The notes under the pieces were generated by a model. The model searched no databases. It saw nothing but the letters and a program-made list of their open reading frames with translations, and was not told where the DNA came from. Made by a program: the position numbers and the translations under genes. Shown piece after piece: positions 8,575 to 15,274 of a stretch of 18,504 nt of DNA. Positions within the stretch are counted from its first letter, which is position 1; each line of letters begins with the position of its first letter. The DNA is from Nitrospira sp. (lineage in GTDB: Bacteria; Nitrospirota; Nitrospiria; Nitrospirales; Nitrospiraceae): assembly GCA_012032965.1 (NCBI GenBank), contig JAAUPT010000004.1, forward strand, positions 1 through 18,504. Direction: 5' to 3'.

Positions 8575-8688
8575 TCAGCGGGCTTGTTTGCGCATTGACG
8601 GTTTCTGCGCCGGCTCTTCAGATCCAAATTCTTCGGGCGGTTCATCGAGGCCGCACGGCTGTTCAACATCATCTTGTCGATTCTCGAC
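8575..8688 (-). pseudogene. hemA: probable displaced acidic C-terminal tail of HemA
   Basis: In the frame next to the hemA body, the minus strand from 8688 reads VENRQDDVEQPCGLDEPPEE, then FGSEEPAQKPSMRKQAR and a TGA at 8575-8577. It is an acidic, proline-rich stretch with codons like those of neighbouring genes. Dropping one base in CCACCCAGTC (about 8689-8695) would join it to the hemA body and leave 29 bases, including a ribosome site, before the hemC GTG. The evidence is composition, spacing and the indel pattern elsewhere in the window. HemA tails are poorly conserved, so this is less certain than the tilS and pyk cases. Confidence 0.55.
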
Positions 8689-9967
8689 TGGGTGGAGATG
8701 GACGGTCGAGATGGAAAAAACGGCGAGCCGCTTCGACGAACGCCGGGCCGTTCGAAGAATTCACCTCGGTCTTTAGCGTGACCATGGTGCGATGAATCAA
8801 TTTGTTCACGATCGAGGAGGCCAGTCCCTCGACCAGTTCGCGATCCTGGTGAGAAAGATGCCCTAAGCGGCCCAACACTTTTTCCACCTCGGTTCGTTTA
8901 ATATCGTCAACCCGGCTTCGGAGGGCAACGATCGTCGGAGTCACCTCCAAGGATTTCATCCAGTCGAGTAAGGTGGTCACTTCTTCAAGGACCATCCGCT
9001 CGGCCTTCTCAGCCTCCTGCACTCGTTCGGCCCGGTTTTGTTCAACCCGATGTTTGAGATCGTCGATGTCGAAGAGAAACGCGTTGTCGACATGGCGAAC
9101 GGCCGGATCGATATTCCTGGGAACGGAAATATCGATCAAAAACATGGGGCGATTCATCCGTTCCGTGACCGCCCGGTGGACATCTTCGGCCCCAACAAGA
9201 TAGTGCGACGCCCCGGTGGAGACTAATACGATGTCTGCCGATGCCATGTCGTCCTTGAATTGATCGAATGGGACTGCGGTCCCACCGAATTTGGCTGCAA
9301 GATCGACCGCATGCTGCGGCGTTCGTGTCGTAATGCGCACGTGCCCCACTCCATGAGCGAGCAAATGTCGCGCCGCCAACTTGGCCATTTCCCCCGCTCC
9401 AATCAACAGCACGGTTTTCTCATGAAGATTCGAGAAAATTTTCTTCGCCAGCTCCACTGCGGCATAGCTGACCGAGACTGCCATTTCTGAGATCTTTGTC
9501 TCGGTCCGCACGCGCTTGGCGACGGAGATCGCTTTTTTGACGACTTTGTTCATGATCACGCCGGTCGTCTTATGGGCCAGCGCCATTTCAAAGGCATCCT
9601 TCAGTTGTCCAAGGATTTGGGATTCTCCAATGATCATCGAGTCAAGACTGGCGGCTACCCTGAAAAGATGTGCGATCGCCCGGTCCCCGGTATGCCAATA
9701 AAGGTGTGGGGTCAGCTGCTCGGAAGACAGAGAGAGATGGGTGTCAGCAAGAAATTCTTGGATTCGTCCATAACCAGTGTCCACGTCGTCGACGACGGAA
9801 TACACCTCGACTCGATTACACGTCGAGAGGAGAATGCCTTCCTTGATGCCCGGATACGAACACAGTCTGGTGAGGGCTTCTCCCAGTCGACTCTCTGGAA
9901 CAGCGAGCTGCTCTCGGATCTCGACCGGGGCTGTCTTATGGCTCAATCCAACGACAATCAGATGCAT
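8669..9967 (-). CDS. hemA: glutamyl-tRNA reductase
   Basis: First committed enzyme of the C5 pathway: reduces glutamyl-tRNA to glutamate-1-semialdehyde with NADPH. As read it has 432 residues. Visible features are VVGLSHKTAPVEIRE at 5-19, the nucleophilic C50 in STCNRVEVY, SLDSMIIGESQILGQ in the catalytic domain, the NADPH-binding VLLIGAGEMAKLAARHL, VSTGASHYLVG, and FLIDISVPRNIDP. The C-terminal dimerisation region follows (VDDIKRTEVEKVLGRLGHLS and VNKLIHRTMVTLK). The conserved part ends near FVEAARRFFHLD. The last residues as read (PSPPSRESTR) may be out of frame, since the next frame continues with an acidic tail ending at 8575. The ATG lies 18 bases after the ccsA stop. No hemL, needed for the next step, is in the window. 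Confidence 0.95.
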   Translation of the reverse strand: MHLIVVGLSHKTAPVEIREQLAVPESRLGEALTRLCSYPGIKEGILLSTCNRVEVYSVVDDVDTGYGRIQEFLADTHLSLSSEQLTPHLYWHTGDRAIAHLFRVAASLDSMIIGESQILGQLKDAFEMALAHKTTGVIMNKVVKKAISVAKRVRTETKISEMAVSVSYAAVELAKKIFSNLHEKTVLLIGAGEMAKLAARHLLAHGVGHVRITTRTPQHAVDLAAKFGGTAVPFDQFKDDMASADIVLVSTGASHYLVGAEDVHRAVTERMNRPMFLIDISVPRNIDPAVRHVDNAFLFDIDDLKHRVEQNRAERVQEAEKAERMVLEEVTTLLDWMKSLEVTPTIVALRSRVDDIKRTEVEKVLGRLGHLSHQDRELVEGLASSIVNKLIHRTMVTLKTEVNSSNGPAFVEAARRFFHLDRPSPPSRESTR

Positions 9968-9985
9968 GGGACCATTACACCTATT

Positions 9986-10786
9986 TCATGACAAGGGACT
10001 ATGCCCCTTGAGCACCACGCCCACGAGCGTGAGAATCACACCGGCAAATCCGATGACGGTCAGGTATGCTGCGCGTTTGGCCCTCCAGCCAACGGTCAGC
10101 CTGCCAAGCAGCACGACGAAGTAGAAGACCCAGGTGACGAGCGCCCACGTTTGCTCCTGGTTCCAACTCACATAGGACCCACGCGAAAAGTCAGCTGAGA
10201 TCGCTCCGGTCACGATGCCCAACGTCAGCAATGGAAATCCCAAGACAATCGATTGTTGATTCAGGTGATCGAGAAAATCGAGCGCAGGCAGCTTGCTGTA
10301 GAGCACGTTGAATTGTTTAGACTTGAGGAGCCGATCTTGAATCAGGTACATCACTCCCGCAACGAAGGCGACCGTGAACCCCACAGTGCCCAGCATGCTG
10401 AGCGTCACATGAAACCACAGCGTCTTCAAGACGGGCTGCAGGGTGGGCACGGTTTCTGGGAGAGCTGCCGCCGAGACTAAGGAGGCGAGGGCCAAGGGCA
10501 CCATGAAGGACCCAAGAACGTGGATCCGATGGCGGAACTCCACTACCAAAACACAAGGATGATCATCAAGAAGGAAGGATAGGGCGTCTGAAAAACTGGG
10601 TGGTGCCGATGAAGAGGGCCCCACCATTCTCATGACAAGCGCAATCGTGTGGGAAACGAAGCCACAAACCGTAATACCGAGTGACACTTTGGACAAGGCT
10701 TCTGAGCGTCGTAACGAATAGGAAAAAAATGATACCGTGGCCACGATATACAGGACCAGGGTAATCATGAAACAGACGGCTGCCAT
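9986..10786 (-). CDS. CcsA/HemX-like cytochrome c assembly membrane protein
   Basis: Integral membrane protein of the CcsA/HemX (cytochrome c assembly) family, commonly encoded next to hemA. As read it has 266 residues and about eight hydrophobic segments. Family marks are the conserved His in FVSHTIAL, the segment EFRHRIHVLGSFMVPLAL, WFHVTLSMLGTVGFTVAF, LLTLGIVTGAISA, and the tryptophan-rich loop SYVSWNQEQTWALVTWVFY followed by GRLTVGWRAKRAAY. The loop lacks the Asp of the usual WD-type haem-handling motif (WN here). Residues ~71-80 (FLLDDHPCVL) break what should be a hydrophobic helix; another frame there reads LMIILVF, suggesting local indels that cancel out. Membrane topology and a HemX- or CcsA-like role are family-based; the specific function (haem delivery versus influence on HemA levels) is open. 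First gene after the promoter at 10840-10869. Confidence 0.82.
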   Translation of the reverse strand: MAAVCFMITLVLYIVATVSFFSYSLRRSEALSKVSLGITVCGFVSHTIALVMRMVGPSSSAPPSFSDALSFLLDDHPCVLVVEFRHRIHVLGSFMVPLALASLVSAAALPETVPTLQPVLKTLWFHVTLSMLGTVGFTVAFVAGVMYLIQDRLLKSKQFNVLYSKLPALDFLDHLNQQSIVLGFPLLTLGIVTGAISADFSRGSYVSWNQEQTWALVTWVFYFVVLLGRLTVGWRAKRAAYLTVIGFAGVILTLVGVVLKGHSPLS

Positions 10787-10839
10787 CGGGAATGCCCCTG
10801 CAGTGCTTCAAAATCTTAAGTCAACAAGATAAGTGGGAA

Positions 10840-10869
10840 ATTATATCGATGCGAGCCAAACAGAGTCAA
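10840..10869 (-). promoter_or_regulatory. sigma70-type promoter of the haem gene run
   Basis: The minus strand carries TTGACT (10864-10869), an 18-base spacer and a perfect TATAAT (10840-10845). Transcription would start near 10833, leaving a leader of about 47 bases before the ccsA ATG at 10786. It is the best promoter match in the window and heads nine same-strand genes with short gaps. Confidence 0.75.
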
Positions 10870-10887
10870 CAAAACCTCAGAGCTACA

Positions 10888-11613
10888 ATGACTTCGGAAA
10901 GTCAGCCGCCTCGGATCGGGAGGCTTTATGTTGTTGCCGTACCGATCGGACACCCGGATGATCTCACGGTTCGAGCCATTCGAATTCTGAGGACAGTCGA
11001 GATTATTGCGTCTGAAGATCCCAACGTCACACAGCAACTCCTCACCCATCATCAAATTCATGCGACAGTGACCAGCTATGGCCCCAGTAATCTAAAAGAA
11101 AAAATCAGGGTTCTTTTGCGACGCCTCCAGCAAGGTGCTGATGTCGCGCTCGTATCAGACTGTGGATCTCCTCTGATCGCCGATCCAGGCCATCTGCTCG
11201 TGGCTGCAGCCCATGTCCATCGCATCCCTGTGGTCCCAGTACCGGGTCCGTCAGCTGTTATTGCAGCCCTCACGACTGCAGGATTGCCCTGCGACTCCTT
11301 CTATTTTTTAGGCCATCTGCCGACTAGTCGTGCACGTATCGCCCGCTGTCTGGCCGATGCCCTGATGCGAGAAATTCCCACCATAGTCTTTTGCACGGGG
11401 ACATCGGTCGCCCATGCATTACGGACGCTGACCATCATTGCCCCGCGACGCCACGTCGTGCTTGCCCGCGACTTGACGCGGTCGAACGAACGTATTCTTT
11501 GCGGAACTGCACGTCAGGTAAGCCAACACCTACCTAGTCTGGTGGGTCAGGACATGACGCTTGTTGTAGGGAAGATGCCGATGATGATGAGAAGCAAGAA
11601 GAGTCTTGTCTAG
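10888..11613 (+). CDS. divergent RsmI-like SAM methyltransferase (tetrapyrrole-methylase fold)
   Basis: Related to RsmI, which 2'-O-methylates C1402 of 16S rRNA. The protein has about 241 residues from the ATG at 10888; ATGs at 10849 and 10792 are in frame but overlap the opposing promoter region, and none has a clear ribosome site. Family landmarks are GRLYVVAVPIGHPDDLTVRA near the start, SEDPNVTQQLL, ADVALVSDCGSPLIADPG, VVPVPGPSAVIAALTTAGLP and FYFLGHLPTSRARIARCL. Several hallmark residues differ from classical RsmI: TPIGNL is VPIGHP, EDTR is EDPN, SDAGTP is SDCGSP, and the FYESPHR region is FCTGTSV. The C-terminal helical domain of full-length RsmI (about 280 residues) seems absent. The fold is confident; that it methylates C1402 is not. 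It could be a paralogue of altered specificity. Its stop overlaps the opposing TusA-like gene by four bases. Confidence 0.78.
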   Translation: MTSESQPPRIGRLYVVAVPIGHPDDLTVRAIRILRTVEIIASEDPNVTQQLLTHHQIHATVTSYGPSNLKEKIRVLLRRLQQGADVALVSDCGSPLIADPGHLLVAAAHVHRIPVVPVPGPSAVIAALTTAGLPCDSFYFLGHLPTSRARIARCLADALMREIPTIVFCTGTSVAHALRTLTIIAPRRHVVLARDLTRSNERILCGTARQVSQHLPSLVGQDMTLVVGKMPMMMRSKKSLV

Positions 11614-11861
11614 TCGCTGTCTTCCCGACGAATCAACACTCTGTAGGCGTGATCCATTCGTTCTTGCGCCAGTATGGTGTGTCCTTCATTCTGGACACTG
11701 CGCGGTACATTGCGGATAGGGTCCCCATCGTCTAGCAAGACCGACAGAACTTCGCCTTCCTTCATCGTTTCAAGCTTGAGTTTGGTCTTCACGAAGTTGT
11801 AGGGACAAATGACGCCGCGTAGATCGAGCTCGGAGGTCGGCACGTTCTGATCTTCGTTCAT
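11610..11861 (-). CDS. TusA/SirA/YedF-family sulfur-carrier-like protein
   Basis: A small 83-residue protein with the TusA-type fold. The defining N-terminal CPxP-type motif appears as LDLRGVICPYNFVKTKLKLE near residues 12-31, with C19-P20 as the likely persulfide cysteine. GEVLSVLLDDGDPIRNVPRS follows, the usual second strand and helix, then the C-terminal strand RVLIRRED. In TusA the cysteine relays sulfur to tRNA 2-thiouridine; other members work in sulfur trafficking or redox. The present member has Tyr-Asn after the CP instead of the classical CPxP, so the exact partner cannot be read. The gene converges on the RsmI-like gene with a 4-base overlap, and a terminator isolates it from the upstream minus-strand gene, so it probably has its own promoter between 11862 and 11886, or very close by. 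Confidence 0.85.
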   Translation of the reverse strand: MNEDQNVPTSELDLRGVICPYNFVKTKLKLETMKEGEVLSVLLDDGDPIRNVPRSVQNEGHTILAQERMDHAYRVLIRREDSD

Positions 11862-11886
11862 AAAATCCCGATGCTGTTCTCAAGAA

Positions 11887-11914
11887 AAAGGGGGCAGCTC
11901 TTGCTGCCCCCTTT
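11887..11914 (-). terminator. rho-independent terminator of the secreted-protein gene
   Basis: A perfect 12-base stem (AAAGGGGGCAGC paired with GCTGCCCCCTTT) with a 4-base loop lies 28 bases past the stop of the minus-strand gene ending at 11943. On the minus strand the stem is followed by TTTTTCTT (partly within the stem end), as expected for intrinsic termination in that direction. On the plus strand there is only TTT, so it is directional. Confidence 0.85.
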
Positions 11915-11942
11915 CTGCGTAGCCTTCAGGCGCTGTTTCTCT

Positions 11943-12689
11943 TTACTGCATTCCCTTGACCAGGTTCGGCTTCGACGCATCCGTTCCATAGTCGGACTTT
12001 GTTTGATTTTGATAGCCCCACCCCGGCTGCGGTTCGCAGTTCCAGCAAGGTGCCGAACCGGTATATTCACCGATTGTGGTGTCCACGGTTCCCGTGATTT
12101 TCCCCGGGAGCACGGATCCTGGCATTCCGCCGGTCAAACTACCACTGCTCGTTTCAATGGCTCGCTCAGTGGAAGGATTCGGACGTTGACCTAAGCCACC
12201 AAATCCTGCAAGGTGTTCATTCCCACGTAGCAAGTAGACCTCACGAAGGATTTTGCGGCCGGTGCCATATTCCTGATTCGTTGAGGTCGCTTCGACCACT
12301 TGAAGCGAGATATCATCACCGTTGTTCAACACTTTGAGCTGGTCCATGTTGGTCTTTTCATCGAAGTAGACCGTCATGGAGCTCATCGCCCCTGCCCCAG
12401 CGCGACCTTCGTCATGAGAGCTTCCGCCACTTTCCAGCAGCAACTTCCCCGCAGGAAAATCGATAGCGAGCACACGACCATAGATCGTCTCGGGAAGGGA
12501 GAGGCGATTGAGGAATGTATTGCGATCAAAGGCTTGGACGCGATTGGCGCTCCCTGAAACATCCCCAACGCCTGTTCCGACTCCCATTGCAGACCCACCG
12601 GATGACTGCTGGAGTCGCTCTTGAGCTACTGCAACATTCAGAGAGCCGACGCAAAGAATTGCGGCTCCTAATGCCAACACTGTACGCAT
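11943..12689 (-). CDS. exported protein of unknown function with a CWNC motif
   Basis: I do not recognise a named family. From the ATG at 12689 (perfect AAGGAGG six bases upstream) the product has 248 residues. It starts with a signal peptide, MRTVLALGAAILCVGSLNVA, probably cut after VAVA before QERL. A Gly/Ser-rich segment follows. Next comes a central region with YGRVLAIDFPAGKLLLESG and MTVYFDEKTNMDQLKVLNNG, then ISLQVVEATST and REVYLL, which looks like a small beta-barrel of the kind seen in DUF5666-like exported proteins (weak analogy). The C-terminal third is low complexity, rich in Gly, Ser, Thr and Pro, with a CWNC pair (GSAPCWNCEPQPGWGYQ) that could form a disulfide or bind a metal or haem-like ligand. 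An in-frame upstream ATG at 12791 would bury the signal peptide and is rejected. It is monocistronic, ended by the terminator at 11887-11914. Confidence 0.8.
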   Translation of the reverse strand: MRTVLALGAAILCVGSLNVAVAQERLQQSSGGSAMGVGTGVGDVSGSANRVQAFDRNTFLNRLSLPETIYGRVLAIDFPAGKLLLESGGSSHDEGRAGAGAMSSMTVYFDEKTNMDQLKVLNNGDDISLQVVEATSTNQEYGTGRKILREVYLLRGNEHLAGFGGLGQRPNPSTERAIETSSGSLTGGMPGSVLPGKITGTVDTTIGEYTGSAPCWNCEPQPGWGYQNQTKSDYGTDASKPNLVKGMQ

Positions 12690-12695
12690 GTGCTG

Positions 12696-12702
12696 CCTCC
12701 TT
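12696..12702 (-). promoter_or_regulatory. ribosome binding site setting the start at 12689
   Basis: The minus strand reads AAGGAGG, six bases, ATG. This perfect site directly precedes the signal peptide, so the start at 12689 is preferred over the in-frame ATG 102 bases upstream. Confidence 0.8.
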
Positions 12703-12972
12703 AATAAGTTGACGGCGATGCTACGAAAAGAAATCAAACGGTTATTCTGAAGAAATCTACAGACGATGCTTTGCAGAGTGAGAGTACGCATACGTTATTG
12801 AGAAATATGGCAGAACCTAGGCTAATAGCGCGCCGCTGTCAAGAGGCAATCAAGCCATTGTGTGTGTAACGCCTCACCTTGAAAGCCATCAATTCTGATT
12901 CTCCGGTCTTCCATGTGAAGCCATCAAGCGGGATACAGACAAAATAAGGGTATCGATACGAGTTAGCATCAT

Positions 12973-13059
12973 TGGTGCCCAGAGGGAGGGTCGAACTCCC
13001 ACTCTCTTGCGAGAACCGGATTTTGAGTCCGGCGCGTCTGCCAGTTCCGCCATCCGGGC
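12973..13059 (-). tRNA. tRNA-Leu, anticodon CAA
   Basis: The minus strand folds as a class II tRNA. The acceptor stem is GCCCGGA with TCTGGGC (one G-U pair). The anticodon stem CCGGA/TCCGG holds the loop CTCAAAA, giving anticodon CAA (reads UUG). A long variable arm (TTCTCGCAAGAGAG) follows, typical of tRNA-Leu. The T arm is GGGAG-TTCGACC-CTCCC, the discriminator base is A, and CCA is encoded (12973-12975). It has its own promoter at 13087-13115. Confidence 0.95.
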
Positions 13060-13086
13060 ACACGGGCTTGCTTTCCAACGGGTGTG

Positions 13087-13115
13087 TTATTAGCATGCCG
13101 CCGCCGGAGGGTCAA
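13087..13115 (-). promoter_or_regulatory. promoter of tRNA-Leu
   Basis: The minus strand has TTGACC (13110-13115), a 17-base spacer and TAATAA (13087-13092). The predicted start near 13080 lies about 21 bases before the mature tRNA 5' end at 13059, an ordinary leader for a tRNA gene. Confidence 0.7.
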
Positions 13116-13299
13116 TCGGCATCAACCGTTTGGCTCAGCGGGCTGGAAAGGATCCTGGTGTTCAACGCGGTGGGCAAGGTCATTCGGCATACTCGGCACA
13201 AGCAGTTACGCCTCACGGCCGCCGCACAGCAGGCACGCTTGGCTCTAGCCAGAAGCAACATTCTGGCGCTCCGCCCTAGTTCTCCGGACACTAAGGTTA

Positions 13300-13327
13300 T
13301 TGACTATACCTAGGAAATCCCGATACT
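13300..13327 (+). promoter_or_regulatory. candidate sigma70 promoter of the exported-protein operon
   Basis: TTGACT (13300-13305), 16 bases, GATACT (13322-13327). A start near 13334 would leave a leader of about 33 bases containing the GAGGAGG ribosome site. The -35 is good and the -10 only fair. Confidence 0.45.
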
Positions 13328-13366
13328 CTCCCCCGCCCCTATCACCATCTTGAGGAGGATGTGCCG

Positions 13367-14086
13367 ATGAAATCGTTGCGCTACGCTGGGATGCTGACGT
13401 GTGCGTTCCTTATCCCTATCACCGTGCATGCGGCCCCTCCACCGGAAGTACAGGTGGACTACTCGGCCGATAGCACGATGGAGACAGAAGGCGGCATGAC
13501 CATGAAATCGCGCGTCTACCATACGACCAACAAGGACCGGATGGAGATGGGTGGATCGGACGGAATGACCACGATCATCCGGAAGGATAAGAAGGTGATG
13601 TGGCAGTTGATGGGAGACATGTACATGGAAATGCCGATGAATGACTCGAATGCTAACGGGGCAGACGCATTTGAGATCGTCGAGCAGACCGAGGTCGGCC
13701 AGGAAACGGTCAACGGCATGAAGACCACAAAATCCAAAGTCGTTGCCGTGAAGAAGGACGGCTCGGGGAAATTCGGTGGTTTCTTCTGGACGACCAAAGA
13801 AGGGATTACCATCAAGATGGACCTGCTCTCCAAAGAGGGTGACAAGAAGATGCGCATGACCAGCGAGCTGACGAACATCAAGCTTGAAAAGCAGGATCCC
13901 GCCCTCTTCGAAATCCCAGCCGGATATACCAAGAACGACATGGGCGCGATGATGGGAGAGATGATGATGGGCGGAACTCAGTCCAAAGACCGAGGACGGA
14001 GCCGCGGAGCGAAAAAGCCTGGAACGGAAGAAGGCGAACCCGCTATCGACGTCAACAAGATGATGAAGGGCCTATTCGGCAAGTAA
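13367..14086 (+). CDS. exported DUF4412-like protein, methionine-rich C-terminus
   Basis: A 239-residue exported protein of unknown role. The ATG at 13367 is eight bases after GAGGAGG; a GTG two codons upstream is also in frame. The N-terminus MKSLRYAGMLTCAFLIPI is a signal peptide probably cut after VHA before APPP. The body resembles the DUF4412 pattern: a first strand VQVDYSADSTMETEGGMTM, then RVYHTTNKDRMEM, MTTIIRKDKKVMWQLM, MYMEMP, a TTKEGITIKMDLLS segment and a closing DPALFEIPAGY. This layout recalls LolA-like lipoprotein-carrier folds (inference). The last ~50 residues are disordered-looking and rich in Met, Gly, Lys and Arg (MGAMMGEMMMGG), which could bind metal, but no defined site is visible. 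Sixteen bases separate it from the next gene, so the two form an operon. Confidence 0.8.
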   Translation: MKSLRYAGMLTCAFLIPITVHAAPPPEVQVDYSADSTMETEGGMTMKSRVYHTTNKDRMEMGGSDGMTTIIRKDKKVMWQLMGDMYMEMPMNDSNANGADAFEIVEQTEVGQETVNGMKTTKSKVVAVKKDGSGKFGGFFWTTKEGITIKMDLLSKEGDKKMRMTSELTNIKLEKQDPALFEIPAGYTKNDMGAMMGEMMMGGTQSKDRGRSRGAKKPGTEEGEPAIDVNKMMKGLFGK

Positions 14087-14088
14087 GC

Positions 14089-14097
14089 GGAGGTGAT
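14089..14097 (+). promoter_or_regulatory. very strong ribosome binding site of the second operon gene
   Basis: GGAGGTGAT, a nine-base match to the 16S rRNA 3' end, sits five bases before the ATG at 14103. It predicts high translation of this exported protein. Confidence 0.7.
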
Positions 14098-14102
14098 CAC
14101 TC

Positions 14103-15080
14103 ATGCGCCTGATGAAATTAACCGGATATTCCCTGATCGTTGTCGTCCTCACCGCGCCCGTTGTCTATGCGGATGATCCATGTTTGGGCGACGAGGAAAA
14201 GAAAACTGCTTTGGCCCAGTCGGCTGGCCTGCAAAAGGCGGAACAAGCCGGACAACCTGCCGCCCTCTTTGCCGCGTACATGAGGGTCTCGGCAAGCGAT
14301 TGTATCGACCGCTATGATAAAAATGCGATGCAGAAATCCAAAGCGAATATGCCTAAATTAGGACGAGACTTGGGCAAAGCAGCCGAGGCCAAAGGCGTAC
14401 TCTACTCCGGTGACCCGGTAGGGGCCGACGGCCAGACCTCAGCGTTCCGATATTTCGAAACCATCGGCGATCACCAAGAAGCCAACCGTGTCCTCATCAA
14501 GGCGGTCCAGGCCAAACCAGAAGACCTTCGCCTTTTCGAGACCGCCTGGAATATCGATAACGGCCGGTACAGTCCGGTCGATCCAAACACCGGCTCACGA
14601 CAACCCTACAGCTCTCCGGCCACGTTCCGGCAAGAGTTAGCAAAAGTGGCGACCACCAATGCCAACCGATTGATGAAGGCCGAGGAAAAAGACGCTCAGG
14701 GTTTAACCGGCAACATCGGCGAACTAGGCAAGGCCACGGCGCAGTCGCTCGAGAAGCTCAGGAACGCATCGCGGTGGATGAAATACCTGCCGGCTGGAGA
14801 CAAACCTGCGAAAGATCGTGCTGAATTACGAGGCGACACCATCATGAAGCGCCCTGATCCAACCTTCACACAGAGTCACGCCATGATGTATTACGAATTC
14901 TCCGGTTCGCCCAAGGCAAAGGATGTGGCCGCTCAGATCCAAAAGAAGGGCGAGGCGTCACAGCGAGCCATGGAAAAAGTCGGAGAGAGCATGCAGAATT
15001 CGATTACCCAGAAGAGCGAATCCGACCAGAAACAGTTCGACAAGAAGAAAGCCGACCTGGAAAAAGAACTCGGGTTTTGA
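14103..15080 (+). CDS. exported alpha-helical protein of unknown function
   Basis: I do not recognise the family. The product has 325 residues with a signal peptide, MRLMKLTGYSLIVVVLTAPV, probably cut after VYA before DDPC. Two cysteines (DDPCLGDE and SASDCIDR) could form a disulfide. A helical region follows, with a TPR-like pair of helices: TSAFRYFETIGDHQEANRVL then IKAVQAKPEDLRLFETAWN. A proline/serine loop (SPVDPNTGSRQPYSSPATF) leads to long charged helices rich in Lys, Glu and Ala. The C-terminal ~50 residues (QIQKKGEASQRAMEKVGESM onward) look like a coiled coil. It follows the DUF4412-like gene by 16 bases and has an exceptionally strong ribosome site. I infer a periplasmic role shared with its partner, but nothing shows an enzymatic activity. 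No terminator is evident in the 194 bases before the convergent MinD-like gene. Confidence 0.78.
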   Translation: MRLMKLTGYSLIVVVLTAPVVYADDPCLGDEEKKTALAQSAGLQKAEQAGQPAALFAAYMRVSASDCIDRYDKNAMQKSKANMPKLGRDLGKAAEAKGVLYSGDPVGADGQTSAFRYFETIGDHQEANRVLIKAVQAKPEDLRLFETAWNIDNGRYSPVDPNTGSRQPYSSPATFRQELAKVATTNANRLMKAEEKDAQGLTGNIGELGKATAQSLEKLRNASRWMKYLPAGDKPAKDRAELRGDTIMKRPDPTFTQSHAMMYYEFSGSPKAKDVAAQIQKKGEASQRAMEKVGESMQNSITQKSESDQKQFDKKKADLEKELGF

Positions 15081-15274
15081 CGTGCGGCCTTCTCCAATAC
15101 TCACCATTAGCTCTGGCAAGACCGGATCTTCAATCTATTCATTCTGATTATCTTCCACGTAGTTAAGGTTTCTTCAGGAACGATTGGTGGGTAGTGACGC
15201 CTCGGCCAGGGGCATCTGTTTCATCACCTGCCGCAACTGCGATAGGGGTGTCGAGGAAGCGTAGTCCTAGGTCC

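Larger units (their letters stand above)
13060..13366. other. intergenic region between tRNA-Leu and the exported-protein operon
   Basis: This 307-base stretch holds the tRNA promoter (13087-13115, minus), the promoter candidate for the downstream operon (13300-13327, plus) and the operon's ribosome site (GAGGAGG, 13352-13358). An open frame from the ATG at 13095 to the stop at 13311-13313 (72 codons) lacks a ribosome site, starts within the tRNA promoter and resembles no family I know, so I do not call it a gene. Confidence 0.6.

Noticed and set aside
8490..8672. Small minus-strand frame of 60 codons between hemA and hemC
   Set aside because: Very basic and low quality, it overlaps the hemC start; the neighbouring frame gives a better acidic tail that fits HemA.
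12839..13096. Open frame on the minus strand through the tRNA
   Set aside because: It reads straight across the tRNA-Leu gene and has no recognisable protein features.
12972..13313. Open frame of 113 codons on the plus strand
   Set aside because: Its first third is the antisense of tRNA-Leu (a known false-gene pattern), and the rest starts within the tRNA promoter without a ribosome site.
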